A DNA stretch of 34,953 nt from CAZKNF01 sp964554105 (GTDB taxonomy: Bacteria > Bacteroidota > Rhodothermia > Rhodothermales > VXPQ01): assembly GCA_964554105.1 (NCBI GenBank), contig CAZKNF010000038.1, positions 1 through 34,953 on the forward strand, given 5' to 3'. Numbering within the stretch: position 1 is the first letter of the stretch; the number at the start of each line of letters is the position of its first letter. Positions 1 to 8,296 of this stretch are shown one piece after another. Below the pieces are notes generated by a model, which was not told where the DNA came from, made no database searches, and was given only the letters and a program-made list of their open reading frames with translations. A program made the translations under genes and the position numbers.

Positions 1-71
1 GCGGCAGCGCATGCTCCAGGACGGAAACCGGAGGTCCATTCATAGGACACGTACACAACGGAGGTTATACC

Positions 72-1229
72 ATGGGAAAAGCAGCGATAATTATTGTGAC
101 GGCATCGGTCCTGCTGGGATCGGTCTACGCGTTCGGGGCGAAAGAAGACGTCCGGAGCGCCGAGGCTCGCTTGTCGACACACCAATACGAAATCCTGGCG
201 CGCAATGCAGCGCTAGCCGGGTACAATATGGCGAAGCAGGAGCTCGCAGATGACTTCGCGACGCCATCACCGACGTCGACCGGCACGTATGAGGGCGGCG
301 ACTATGACGTGTCGATTGCGCTCTCCGGCGCGATCGCGAAGGTCAAGTCCACAGGGACCATCGCCGGTCCGGAAGGCGAGGAGATATCCTTCACCGTGGA
401 AGCCGAAATCGAAAAGGAGATGGTGAGCAGTGTGCCGGACGAGGCTCCGCCGTTCATGAGCTACGCCATGTTCGCCGAAGACGACCTCAATTTGGGTGGA
501 AGTTTACTGTACGACCTGTATGTAGATGGCAATGAGGAGAATACCCTCAACGCCAACATGCATACGAATGGCAACCTTTCCCTGAGTGGAAATGCTGCTA
601 CCGTGCGTGGCTTCGGAACGTATGTCGGCGCTACTTCCGGAAGTCATCTAACCAGCGCCTTCGACCCATACTACAATCCGACCAATGACGACGTCATCCA
701 GAGAGTGCCGGAAGTCGAGGCACCCACGTTCGATATGGCGGATTTTCTGAGTAAGACGATTGTCGATCAGTCTACCTCTGGCGACGTCAACTTAAACGGG
801 TCGTATAATTTCGGCGGCACGAGAGAGGATCCGTACGTGTGGCACATCGACGGCACCCTCGCAGCCAGTGGAGGTGTCGTGCTCGAGGGCTACATCATGT
901 TCCTTGTGGACGGTGACATCGAGCTGTCCGGCAATGTCCATGCAGGAGATAGCGGCTTCGATGGAGGAGATGAAAGCAGCATCGCCTATTACGCGAGCGG
1001 GGGAATCGATCTGGGCGGAAACAGCAAGGTATACGGCCAGTTGCTCGCTGGAACGAGCGTGAACTTCCTCCATGGAACGCCGAAGGTCTATGGAAGTGCG
1101 GCTTCGCTCGGCTCCGTCGGGCTCAGTGGGACGCCGGAAGTGTATTACCGAGTACCGTCGCCGGCCCTGACGACGATCTTCGGAAACCCGGAGTTTCAGC
1201 TGAAGCTGATTTCCTACAGTGAGTGGTAG
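72..1229 (+). CDS. PilX-like / pilin-associated envelope protein with beta-helix-like C-terminus
   Basis: A 385-residue protein of no certain family. Residues 4-22 form one hydrophobic segment directly after a very short MGK leader. It is followed by a helical, charged stretch to about residue 60 (ending near NMAKQELADD), the layout of PilX-like minor pilins and related pilus-tip proteins. From about residue 240 there are repeated short Gly/Asn/Ser strands (LSGN, LGGN, LSGTP types) that suggest a stacked beta-helix. There is no classical prepilin leader with Glu at +5, so the N-terminus could instead be a Sec signal or signal anchor. The start is well supported: a GGAGG Shine-Dalgarno lies at 60-64, seven bases before the ATG. 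The gene is followed by a strong terminator and then pilus assembly genes, so a pilus or secretion role is inferred from position. The frame stays open upstream of the ATG. Confidence 0.7.
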   Translation: MGKAAIIIVTASVLLGSVYAFGAKEDVRSAEARLSTHQYEILARNAALAGYNMAKQELADDFATPSPTSTGTYEGGDYDVSIALSGAIAKVKSTGTIAGPEGEEISFTVEAEIEKEMVSSVPDEAPPFMSYAMFAEDDLNLGGSLLYDLYVDGNEENTLNANMHTNGNLSLSGNAATVRGFGTYVGATSGSHLTSAFDPYYNPTNDDVIQRVPEVEAPTFDMADFLSKTIVDQSTSGDVNLNGSYNFGGTREDPYVWHIDGTLAASGGVVLEGYIMFLVDGDIELSGNVHAGDSGFDGGDESSIAYYASGGIDLGGNSKVYGQLLAGTSVNFLHGTPKVYGSAASLGSVGLSGTPEVYYRVPSPALTTIFGNPEFQLKLISYSEW

Positions 1230-1274
1230 GCATATGGCTGCCTGAATAGTCAGGCGGCAATCTACCGGACGTTT

Positions 1275-1311
1275 AAAGCGGGGACGCTCCTGAGGGCGTT
1301 CCCGCTTTTTT
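1275..1311 (+). terminator. Rho-independent terminator after the PilX-like gene
   Basis: A 15-bp stem (1275-1289 paired with 1294-1308, including G-U wobbles) closes a 4-base CTGA loop. It starts with AAAGCGGG, ends with CCCGCTTT and runs straight into six T residues ending at 1311. It separates the PilX-like gene from the ATPase gene, so the downstream genes need their own promoter or read-through. A smaller GCCTGA/TCAGGC hairpin lies just before it, near 1239-1254. Confidence 0.88.
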
Positions 1312-1399
1312 CATAGCGGCCGCCCCAGCGCCGAATTCAGGCGCAGAATCCGATCCATGCGGACTTAGGATTCTCTCCAAGCCGCCGATACTGGATACG

Positions 1400-2937
1400 T
1401 TGTCGTCATCCACAGCCAGTCGAAGTCTCTCCAGCGTGAACACTGCATTCAGAAAACCGGGCGTCCAGAGACCTGCGCCAAGCGGGGACGGCACGCCGGC
1501 CGGCTCCATGCCGGGCCACGACAGTGCCATTCCAGGAGGAGACGGTGCGCCTACCGCACGCATCGTTCCGCCGCTGCCGAAGTTCTGCAAAGAGATCATT
1601 CAGCGCATTCCCAAATCGGCTCACGGCGAGGCGCGCTTGCGCTTTCTGCTGGACAACATCAATCGGATGAACGANNNNNNNNNNNNNNNNNNNNNNNNNN
1701 NNNNNNNNNNNNNNNNNNNNNNNNNNNNNNNNNNNNNNNNNNNNNNNNNNNNNNNNNNNNNNNNNNNNNNNNNNCTCACGGCGAGGCGCGCTTGCGCTTT
1801 CTGCTGGACAACATCAATCGGATGAACGAGGAGCAGCGCCTGGCGCTGTCCACGCAGCTCGATCTCCTTCTCCAGTATATGCTCGAGATCGATGCGAGTG
1901 ACATGGATTTTGGCGGACCCGCCGCCAACGAATGCGTGTGGTACCGCGTCGACGGCGAGAAACGACCTCATCAAGAAGTGGGCACGTACGTCGAAGACGA
2001 GGCCAGCCTCGTTTTTTTGAGCCTTTTGAATGAGATCCAGTTGGGCGTGCTATTTCAGAACTATTCCATCGATTTCTCTCGAACGATCGAGCCGGTCGGC
2101 AACGAAGGACGGCGCCGCTTTCGCTGCGCCATGTACTTCGACAATGATCAGCCGGCACTCTCCGTCCGCGCCATCACGAACGAGGTGCGGCCACTAAAGA
2201 GCATAGCCTTTCATCCGATCATCGAACGAGGGCTGATGTTTCGCTACGAGCGCGACGGTCTCACCCTCATCACCGGCGTGACCGGCTCCGGTAAGAGCAC
2301 GACGATGGACTCCGTCGTCGATGCAAATAACAAAGATAGTGCGGCGCACATCGTCGTAATCGGGCAGCCGATTGAGTACATGCACGATTCGAAACGAAGC
2401 ATCGTGCGCCATCGAGAAGTCGGCAAGGATGTCGGGTCCTTCAAAGATGGGATCGTGCAGGCCCTGCGACAGGACCCCGACATGGTCGTGATCGGCGAGA
2501 TGCGGGACCCTACTACGATTTCCGCAGCGCTCGAGATCACGGACTCGGGACACAAGGTGTTCTCGACGCTTCATACCAGCTCTGCTGTGGAAAGCATCGA
2601 CCGTATCATCGCCGAATATCCTCCACACGAGCAGGAGCGCGTGCGAAATCGCCTGGCCGACGTGCTGCGATGCGTGATCTCGCAGAAGCTCTGCCCAAAG
2701 ATAGGCGGAGGGCGCGTGCTGGCGAAGGAAGTATTGTGGATGCTGCCGTCCGCCCGAGCTGCCATCAAAAACGACAACACGTCGGAAATTTACCAGATGA
2801 TGTGGGAGGGCGGATCCCACGGCCAGATTACGATGGAGCAGGACCTCAATCGATTGGTCCGTCGGCGTCTGATTACGCCCGACACTGCTATGAATTACGC
2901 GAATAATAAGCGTCGTCTACAGCAACTGTTGTCGTAG
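1400..2937 (+). CDS. PilT/GspE-type secretion ATPase, interrupted by an assembly gap
   Basis: Hexameric AAA-like ATPase of the type II/IV secretion superfamily, expected to power pilus retraction or assembly at the cytoplasmic face of the inner membrane. Walker A (GVTGSGKST) is at about 2275-2301. The Walker B/His-box region reads VVIGEMRDPTTISAALE, then FSTLHT; the C-terminal ISQKLCPK resembles PilT. The Asp box reads VVIGQPIEYMHD where PilT proteins usually have IEDPIE. The coding frame is broken on paper by 100 Ns (1675-1774). The 55 bases before the gap are repeated after it, and removing the Ns plus one copy (155 bases) joins both parts in one frame of about 460 codons. The start is unsure: TTG 1400, GTG 1436 and ATG 1508 are in frame, none with a clear ribosome site. 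The first 55 or so residues are Pro/Gly/Ser-rich and probably disordered. An ORF beginning at 1792 is an artefact of the gap. Confidence 0.82.
1675..1774. other. Assembly gap (100 Ns), probably spurious
   Basis: Exactly 100 N characters, the usual placeholder for a gap of unknown size. Bases 1620-1674 and 1775-1829 are identical over 55 positions. This is best explained by two contigs that overlap by 55 bases and were scaffolded rather than merged. Collapsing the overlap restores one reading frame through the ATPase gene. Confidence 0.95.
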
Positions 2938-2983
2938 CCGGCACTCCGCATGTTCTCCCTGCGCAGATGAACGAAATTACCCA

Positions 2984-4870
2984 ATGAGACAGAAGAGTAA
3001 ATCCGCTGAACGCGTGCTGGGTATCGCCGCCACCGGGCGCGCGGTGCACGCCGTTCTCATCGAGAATGGGCCCGACGGGTCTGCGGTCATACGCCGCTAC
3101 TCCCGGCAGCGCACCGTGACGGCGGTCGGATACGACGACCCGGCAGCCGAGCAGAAAAATCCACAGAAGGATCGCTTCGGAAATGCCGGTACCGACGAAT
3201 TCACCATCGAGTTCGGCGACGGAGCCAATTCCGCGGCCGGACCTGATCTCTTCCTCGCCTCGGAGTTCGGCGGCGTAGATGAGGCTGATTCCGAGGAATT
3301 CGGCGGCCAGGTGGCGACGTTCGAGCTCGAACTCAGTGACATCCTCTCCGAGGCGCATGATGCCGGGTATGGCGATGCCGACCTGGCGCTCACTCTCAGC
3401 GCGACCGACGCTTCGTTTCAGGAAATCCGCGTTCCGCTCAAAAAAAATCAGAAGAAGCACGACAAAGCCACCCTTGTTGAGGCGCTGACGACCCAGTACA
3501 AAGGTCTATTCGACGACAATCGCGTCGCATTCATACCGATGACGGCGGGCGAGGACGACGAGGCGCGGTATCTCGCCGTCTTTCCGAAAACTGCCGATCC
3601 GGCCTCCGCAACGCTAATGGAGATCCGCGAGGCGAACGAGCGGATCCCGCACGTTGGCCTTATCGATTCCGAAGTGCCCGCGCTCATCGGACTTGCCCGC
3701 GTTGCGGCGAAGTCGTTTTCCGAAGGTCAGGAAGAACCGACGGCCCCCGATTCCTTCGGCACGAAAAAAGATTCATCCAGCGCGGATGATGAGTCTAACG
3801 ACGACGAATCGACGGCGGACACCGACGGAACCGTTCACACGCTGGTCGTGCGAGCCGGCGCGGAAGACACGCTCGTCATTTTTATGCACGGAGACACCGT
3901 GCATCATTGTGAAAGCCTGCGCTCCCTGACCGCCTTCGATGCGCCCGAGACGATCTGCAGCCGCGTTCTCTTGCAGCAGGACGAGCACGGGATGGGCGAA
4001 GTGCATCACATTCTCGTACTGAGTGAGGAGCGGGAAAGCGATCTCGCCGATACGTTCGGGATGTTCTTCCCGGATGCGACCGCTGAACAGATTCGCCTCT
4101 ACATCCCCACAGCAGGTACCGAGAAGGAAGATGCGGCTACGGCGATGGTCTCCGCGACGGCCGCCGCGCTGCGCCTGCTCGATGATCCGCACTACGCCCC
4201 GTCCTTCGAGAACATCAACTTTCTCCCGAAAAAACTGCTCCGGAGAAAGGTAAAACTTCCCATCACGTGGCACGTCGTCGCCATGAGCGTGCTCATCGTT
4301 TTCACGACCATCTTTTTCATGGCGCGATACACGACGGCCGAGACGAAGATCGACTCCTACCACGAACGCCTCAAGGATGTCGCACCGGAGGAAATCGGCA
4401 CGGACATCAATCTGCTTCAGGCTCGCATCGACAGCATGCAGCACATGTATGCGACCTACACGCGGGCTCTCGAGGTGCTCGATACGCTGCTCATCGGCAG
4501 CGACCGGTGGAGCAGGCTTCTGGAACGCACGTCAAGAGAGACGTCCAGCGTCCGCGGCCTGTGGATCGAATCGTTCAAACCCGGTGCATACAGCGTCGAC
4601 GTGGCAGGCAGCGCGACGTCTCGCGAGCAGGTGGTGAATTTCGCTGCATCCATCGACGCCACGATCGAGTCGCTCGTGTTTTCCGAGATCCGCGAGTGGC
4701 CGGTGTATTCCTTCACCATGAACATTCCTGCGGCCGACTCGCTCCCGGAGGCAGCCCAGTACCTGCGAAAACAGGTGCGAATGGATGATGCCGAAGGTCG
4801 CGCCACCAACACAGGTCGGTCGTCCGACTACGAAAAATCAGGCAGCGATATGCAGGAGGTACGGCAATGA
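2984..4870 (+). CDS. PilM-PilN fusion protein (type IV pilus alignment complex)
   Basis: A 628-residue protein whose architecture fits cytoplasmic PilM joined to inner-membrane PilN. Residues 10-250 and 285-400 look like a degraded actin-like fold: an opening GIAATGRAVHAVLI phosphate-1-like loop and a later VVRAGAEDTLVIFMHGD segment where PilM has a DIGA-type loop. An acidic Asp/Ser/Glu-rich linker lies between them (about 250-285). At residues 409-415 is ENINFLP, matching the INLLP motif at the N-terminus of PilN that docks into PilM. A transmembrane helix follows at about 425-446, then a periplasmic coiled coil and an alpha/beta domain (WSRLLERTS, VRGLWIESF) like PilN. The last four bases overlap the next start (ATGA). 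The nucleotide-binding loops look weak, so ATP binding is doubtful. The PilN half is more certain than the PilM half. Confidence 0.75.
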   Translation: MRQKSKSAERVLGIAATGRAVHAVLIENGPDGSAVIRRYSRQRTVTAVGYDDPAAEQKNPQKDRFGNAGTDEFTIEFGDGANSAAGPDLFLASEFGGVDEADSEEFGGQVATFELELSDILSEAHDAGYGDADLALTLSATDASFQEIRVPLKKNQKKHDKATLVEALTTQYKGLFDDNRVAFIPMTAGEDDEARYLAVFPKTADPASATLMEIREANERIPHVGLIDSEVPALIGLARVAAKSFSEGQEEPTAPDSFGTKKDSSSADDESNDDESTADTDGTVHTLVVRAGAEDTLVIFMHGDTVHHCESLRSLTAFDAPETICSRVLLQQDEHGMGEVHHILVLSEERESDLADTFGMFFPDATAEQIRLYIPTAGTEKEDAATAMVSATAAALRLLDDPHYAPSFENINFLPKKLLRRKVKLPITWHVVAMSVLIVFTTIFFMARYTTAETKIDSYHERLKDVAPEEIGTDINLLQARIDSMQHMYATYTRALEVLDTLLIGSDRWSRLLERTSRETSSVRGLWIESFKPGAYSVDVAGSATSREQVVNFAASIDATIESLVFSEIREWPVYSFTMNIPAADSLPEAAQYLRKQVRMDDAEGRATNTGRSSDYEKSGSDMQEVRQ

Positions 4871-5862
4871 TGAAGATTGGAATCAACACGTGGATCATGG
4901 CGATATGCTGGGTGCTCATCACAGCGCTCGGCGTCTACTTCACGTTTCACGAACAGCCGGCCACCCTCGAGCATCTGCAGAAGGCGGATCAAGTCGCGCA
5001 GATGAAGAATGCCGAGCTGGCCTCGCTGCAAACGGAGGAAGCCTCATACTCGATGATGGCCGACGACGTCGCAAGAAAGTGGCGCGCCCGCTATAAGGTC
5101 ATTCCAAACGAGCTCTCCACCTCCGATATCGTTCGTTATCTGAATTCGCTCACGTCGAGCGGCTTCAAAAACTTCGATGTCACGCTGGGCGGCCGACAGA
5201 GGACGGCGGATTACAAATACTACGTCTTCAATATCTCAGGCAGGGCATACTACAACAGCCTCTACGAGCTCGTCTGGGAGCTGGAAAACAACCGCAATTT
5301 CTACCGCGTGAAGAACCTGTCTCTCGATCATATCGACCTGGTCACCCATGATAAAGAGCTCGAATCGGAGCGACTGCAGGTGATGGTGTCCTTTACCGGT
5401 CGAATTGAGGCGTACTACGACGGGATTGAGGGAGCCAGCGCACCGGATATGCTCGATGCCGCCGGCTTCGAAGAGAAGGCCATCACGGTCGCCGCAGAAG
5501 AAAATCTGCCGCCCGTGCCGCTCGACATGCTGCCGGATGTGAAGCCGGCGACGAATCCGTTCTTTCCCGGCATCATGGAGCAGATTCCGCCCAACACCTA
5601 CGGTCGTATCGATGTCGAAACCGCGGAACTGGTTTCCATCGTCGGCGACGAAGCCGTCTTCAAAGACGACACGGGCATCCGATCCGTATCCGCCGGTGAA
5701 AAAGTATACCTCGGCGTGATCGCCGAAGTCGATCCCGGCGAAGGCCGCGTCGTCGCCCGCCTGAATAAAGGCGGCATATACGACGAGGTCGTCCTGGATC
5801 TCGGTTCCATCGAACAGTACCGTCAGGCGCAGGGTCCGTCTCGCCTGACTCCTCTGAATTGA
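4867..5862 (+). CDS. PilO-PilP fusion protein (type IV pilus alignment complex)
   Basis: A 331-residue inner-membrane protein. A short cytoplasmic start and one transmembrane helix (about 7-28) lead into a heptad-like helical region and a PilO-type ferredoxin-fold domain (about 80-180). A proline-rich linker follows. The C-terminal 110 residues look like PilP: a TNPFFP motif near residue 230, then a compact beta domain with strands such as AELVSIVGDEAVF, GEKVYLGVIAEVD and GRVVARLN. PilP is normally a separate lipoprotein that contacts the secretin; here it would be tethered through PilO. A clear AGGAGG at 4854-4859 sets the start at ATG 4867, and the stop of the preceding gene overlaps it by four bases, so the two are translationally coupled. 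The fusion call is inferred from motif order. Confidence 0.74.
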   Translation: MMKIGINTWIMAICWVLITALGVYFTFHEQPATLEHLQKADQVAQMKNAELASLQTEEASYSMMADDVARKWRARYKVIPNELSTSDIVRYLNSLTSSGFKNFDVTLGGRQRTADYKYYVFNISGRAYYNSLYELVWELENNRNFYRVKNLSLDHIDLVTHDKELESERLQVMVSFTGRIEAYYDGIEGASAPDMLDAAGFEEKAITVAAEENLPPVPLDMLPDVKPATNPFFPGIMEQIPPNTYGRIDVETAELVSIVGDEAVFKDDTGIRSVSAGEKVYLGVIAEVDPGEGRVVARLNKGGIYDEVVLDLGSIEQYRQAQGPSRLTPLN

Positions 5863-5909
5863 TTCAGGGTCACCACAAGCTCTCCCGATCCATCAAACGG
5901 ATTCGAACA

Positions 5910-7283
5910 ATGACCATCAAGCGAATTACTGCACTCGCCCTCGCGGCAGTGATACTCCAACTTTTGTTTATGCTCCTGTCGCCGATCGATGTGCAGGCAC
6001 AAGACCGGCCGTCCCAGCGGCAGCTGAGGACGTATGTCCCACCGGATCAACTGGTCTCCTTTCTGCCGTCGACGCCGTTCAGCGTCTTCATCGACTTCAT
6101 GAACCCGATCTTCGAACGGGTCACCGACCGGTCGATCGTCGATCCCACGAGCGCCGAATTCCCGATCGGAATCTCGATCGGCGGCATGCATTTCATGGAT
6201 GCGTTCGAACTCGTGCTCGACTACCACGACCTCGCCTATCGTGAGACGGACCGCTACTTCGTCGTCGAGGATGCGCCGGAAGTCAATACGATAGCGGATG
6301 CAGGGGAGGCTCGAGCAGAAACCTCCGGCCGCAACTCGGCCGCAGCCGAGACGCCGGCATCGGTCTCGACCCGCGAGATTCAGATCAATGCGGTTCTCTT
6401 CGAGCTGAACGTCACCCGTGCACGGGAGCTCGGTCTCGACTGGAACGTCTTCTTCGGTGAAGGCGGCGGATCGAGCGGCTCCGGTGGTGGCGGCACTGGT
6501 GGAACCGGCGGCGGCAGCTCAAGCCAGCAAAACGTACCCCGTTTCCAACTAAAGACGGAAGACTTCTTCGATCAATTCAGCGACGTGCTCGACGCCCCGG
6601 ACGAGATCGAGCTGTCGACGCTTACGCGGTTCTTTCGCCTGATGGAGAACGAGGGCATTGGTGAGACGATAGCGAACCCGCAGGTCACGGTACAGAGCGG
6701 CGAGCAGGGACGCATCCAGATCGGATCCGACATACCGATTCAGATTCGCGACTTCTCGGGGAATACGGTAACCCAGTTTTTCTCGACGGGAATCATTGTG
6801 GACGTCGTCCCGACGCTCATCACGCAGGCTTTAACGGATTCTCTCAATTCGCCGGAGCTCGACTTCATCCACCTGAATGTGAAAGTGGAAAAGTCGGCTG
6901 GACGACCGAGTCTTTCGGGCATAGTAATCGATCGAAACGACGCGAATACGCAGGTCCTGCTTCTCGATCGCGAGCAGACGGTCATTGGTGGCCTCTACTC
7001 GACTGAGGAGTCCGTGTCTCGCAGAGGGGTTCCGCTCTTGAAGGATCTGCCATGGTGGTTCTTCGGACTGCGATACGTCTTCGGCTTCGAGCAGACGACC
7101 GTAACGCAGAAGGAGCTGCTCATCGTGCTGCAGGCCGAGCTGCTGGATTCGCTCGAGGATCGCTCAGGCCGGCCGTCCATCGATTCAGATAAGCTGGAAG
7201 AGCGGCGCAATAAGATTGAGGATGTCCTGAGGCGCTCCGGATTCGAGGCCCAGGCGGATGATGTGCGGCCGAACCTGGAATAA
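5910..7283 (+). CDS. pilQ: Short PilQ-like outer-membrane secretin
   Basis: A 457-residue secretin, the outer-membrane channel of type IV pilus or type II secretion systems. ATG 5910 is preferred over TTG 5859 because it opens a standard signal peptide ending in VQA before QDRP. One small N-domain follows (about 30-110, with ISIGGMHFMDAFELVL). The secretin domain spans roughly 140-425: a REIQINAVLFELN entry strand, NPQVTVQSGEQGRIQIG, and a VPLLKDLPWWF segment close to the C-terminal VPxLxDIPxLG signature, ending in KELLIVLQAEL. A Gly/Ser/Thr-only stretch of about 20 residues interrupts the secretin domain near residues 185-206. No AMIN domains are present and it is shorter than classical PilQ. 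The gene closes the pilMN-pilOP-pilQ run. GspD of a type II system is the main alternative. Confidence 0.86.
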   Translation: MTIKRITALALAAVILQLLFMLLSPIDVQAQDRPSQRQLRTYVPPDQLVSFLPSTPFSVFIDFMNPIFERVTDRSIVDPTSAEFPIGISIGGMHFMDAFELVLDYHDLAYRETDRYFVVEDAPEVNTIADAGEARAETSGRNSAAAETPASVSTREIQINAVLFELNVTRARELGLDWNVFFGEGGGSSGSGGGGTGGTGGGSSSQQNVPRFQLKTEDFFDQFSDVLDAPDEIELSTLTRFFRLMENEGIGETIANPQVTVQSGEQGRIQIGSDIPIQIRDFSGNTVTQFFSTGIIVDVVPTLITQALTDSLNSPELDFIHLNVKVEKSAGRPSLSGIVIDRNDANTQVLLLDREQTVIGGLYSTEESVSRRGVPLLKDLPWWFFGLRYVFGFEQTTVTQKELLIVLQAELLDSLEDRSGRPSIDSDKLEERRNKIEDVLRRSGFEAQADDVRPNLE

Positions 7284-7306
7284 CGCATCGGCACCTGAAT
7301 AAATAG

Positions 7307-7357
7307 GAAGGGGAGGGGTCGCTGCTAAGTCTGGCGGTCCTTCCCCTTCGCCGTTTT
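7307..7357 (+). terminator. Possible terminator after pilQ
   Basis: Bases 7307-7317 (starting GAAGGGGAGGG) can pair with 7339-7349 (CCTTCCCCTTC) over 11 bp including one G-U, closing a roughly 21-base loop. A run of five T follows at 7353-7357. It lies between pilQ and a convergent gene and overlaps the 3' end of the latter. The large loop makes this a moderate call. Confidence 0.42.
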
Positions 7358-8197
7358 TCCCTCATCCGACTTGGACGGCGCTTCCGATCGCACGGCGTGG
7401 GGGTCTTTCCCGCCGCTTGGCGAGACGGCTGCGGATCCCGTGGCGCCATCGCCGTCGGGCCTCGGTGCGTGGGCGAACCAGGGTTGTGCGAAATACAGCC
7501 GGCGGTGCGAATAGGATGCGGTCACGGCCGATTGAAGTGCATCCCGGATGGCCCACTCCGTCAGCGCGCCATAGACGCGACGCATCGTTTCAAAAATCTG
7601 TCGGCGGATCATCTGGTGGGATATTTCGGCGAAACTAGCGATCGCCAGTGAAAGGAATCCGGCCAGAAACAGAACGGCACCAAAACTTACGGTGATCGAG
7701 GGCGTCAGGCTCAGCACGACGAGCATGCCCAGCAGCAGACCGCCGTCTAAGATGGCGCGAGCGGGTTCGAGCTTTCTGAAAGAGCGGTGAAACTGCCGGT
7801 ACACCCGGTCCCGCTTCTCATCGCCTATCAGATCGGTCGTGATCGGATGCTGCATCACACCCTTGAGCCCGCCGAGAATACAGCTGTGCGTCCAGATATG
7901 TGCGTCGTGTTCCATGCACCTTCGCACGCGCTGAACAGATGATCCGTATCGCAGGAAGTGCTCCTCCATCGAAAGCTGCTTCAGTGCGACGCGAGATCGG
8001 AGGAACTGGATGAGTTTCCTTGCGGCGTACAAACATACCAGCGAGAGGAGCGTATATCGCGCCCAGTCCGCTCGAGGCATGTACAGCGAGAGAGGAATCA
8101 GACCGAGGGCTGTGACCGCGCCGAGGAGTGCTACCGACCTGAGACGCCTGAAGTCCCGGCGCAATACGGCCGTTGCAGCAAGGACGGTCGACAACAT
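7325..8197 (-). CDS. Four-helix membrane protein of unknown function
   Basis: A 290-residue protein I cannot assign to a family. There are two transmembrane helices near the N-terminus (about 24-42 and 47-65), a soluble central region rich in His, Arg and Glu (about 70-150), and two more helices (about 150-172 and 175-195). A long charged C-terminal tail ends in a low-complexity Gly/Asp/Ser/Lys stretch, likely disordered and cytoplasmic. The central part carries several His and Cys residues (CMEHDAHIWTHSCILGG) that could bind metal, but no known motif is complete. It is transcribed towards pilQ and away from the lipoprotein gene at 8297, so it is probably a single-gene unit. Confidence 0.65.
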   Translation of the reverse strand: MLSTVLAATAVLRRDFRRLRSVALLGAVTALGLIPLSLYMPRADWARYTLLSLVCLYAARKLIQFLRSRVALKQLSMEEHFLRYGSSVQRVRRCMEHDAHIWTHSCILGGLKGVMQHPITTDLIGDEKRDRVYRQFHRSFRKLEPARAILDGGLLLGMLVVLSLTPSITVSFGAVLFLAGFLSLAIASFAEISHQMIRRQIFETMRRVYGALTEWAIRDALQSAVTASYSHRRLYFAQPWFAHAPRPDGDGATGSAAVSPSGGKDPHAVRSEAPSKSDEGKTAKGKDRQT

Positions 8198-8296
8198 ACG
8201 ATCCGTAATTTACGACTCGCGAAGGAGATGGGAACCGCATCGTACAAAAATGGGTGCGGATACGCAACCGATTTTAACCCACCGACCGCCTCGTCG

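Noticed and set aside
1..45. Possible 3' end of an upstream gene in frame 1, ending in TAG at 43-45
   Set aside because: Only 14 codons are visible and they match no recognisable C-terminus; too little to call.
1792..2937. ATPase gene starting at TTG 1792
   Set aside because: This start exists only because of the 100-N gap; collapsing the duplicated 55 bases extends the frame upstream.
5859..7283. Secretin starting at TTG 5859, overlapping the PilO-PilP stop
   Set aside because: It would place a charged extension before a clean signal peptide; ATG 5910 gives a standard signal sequence.
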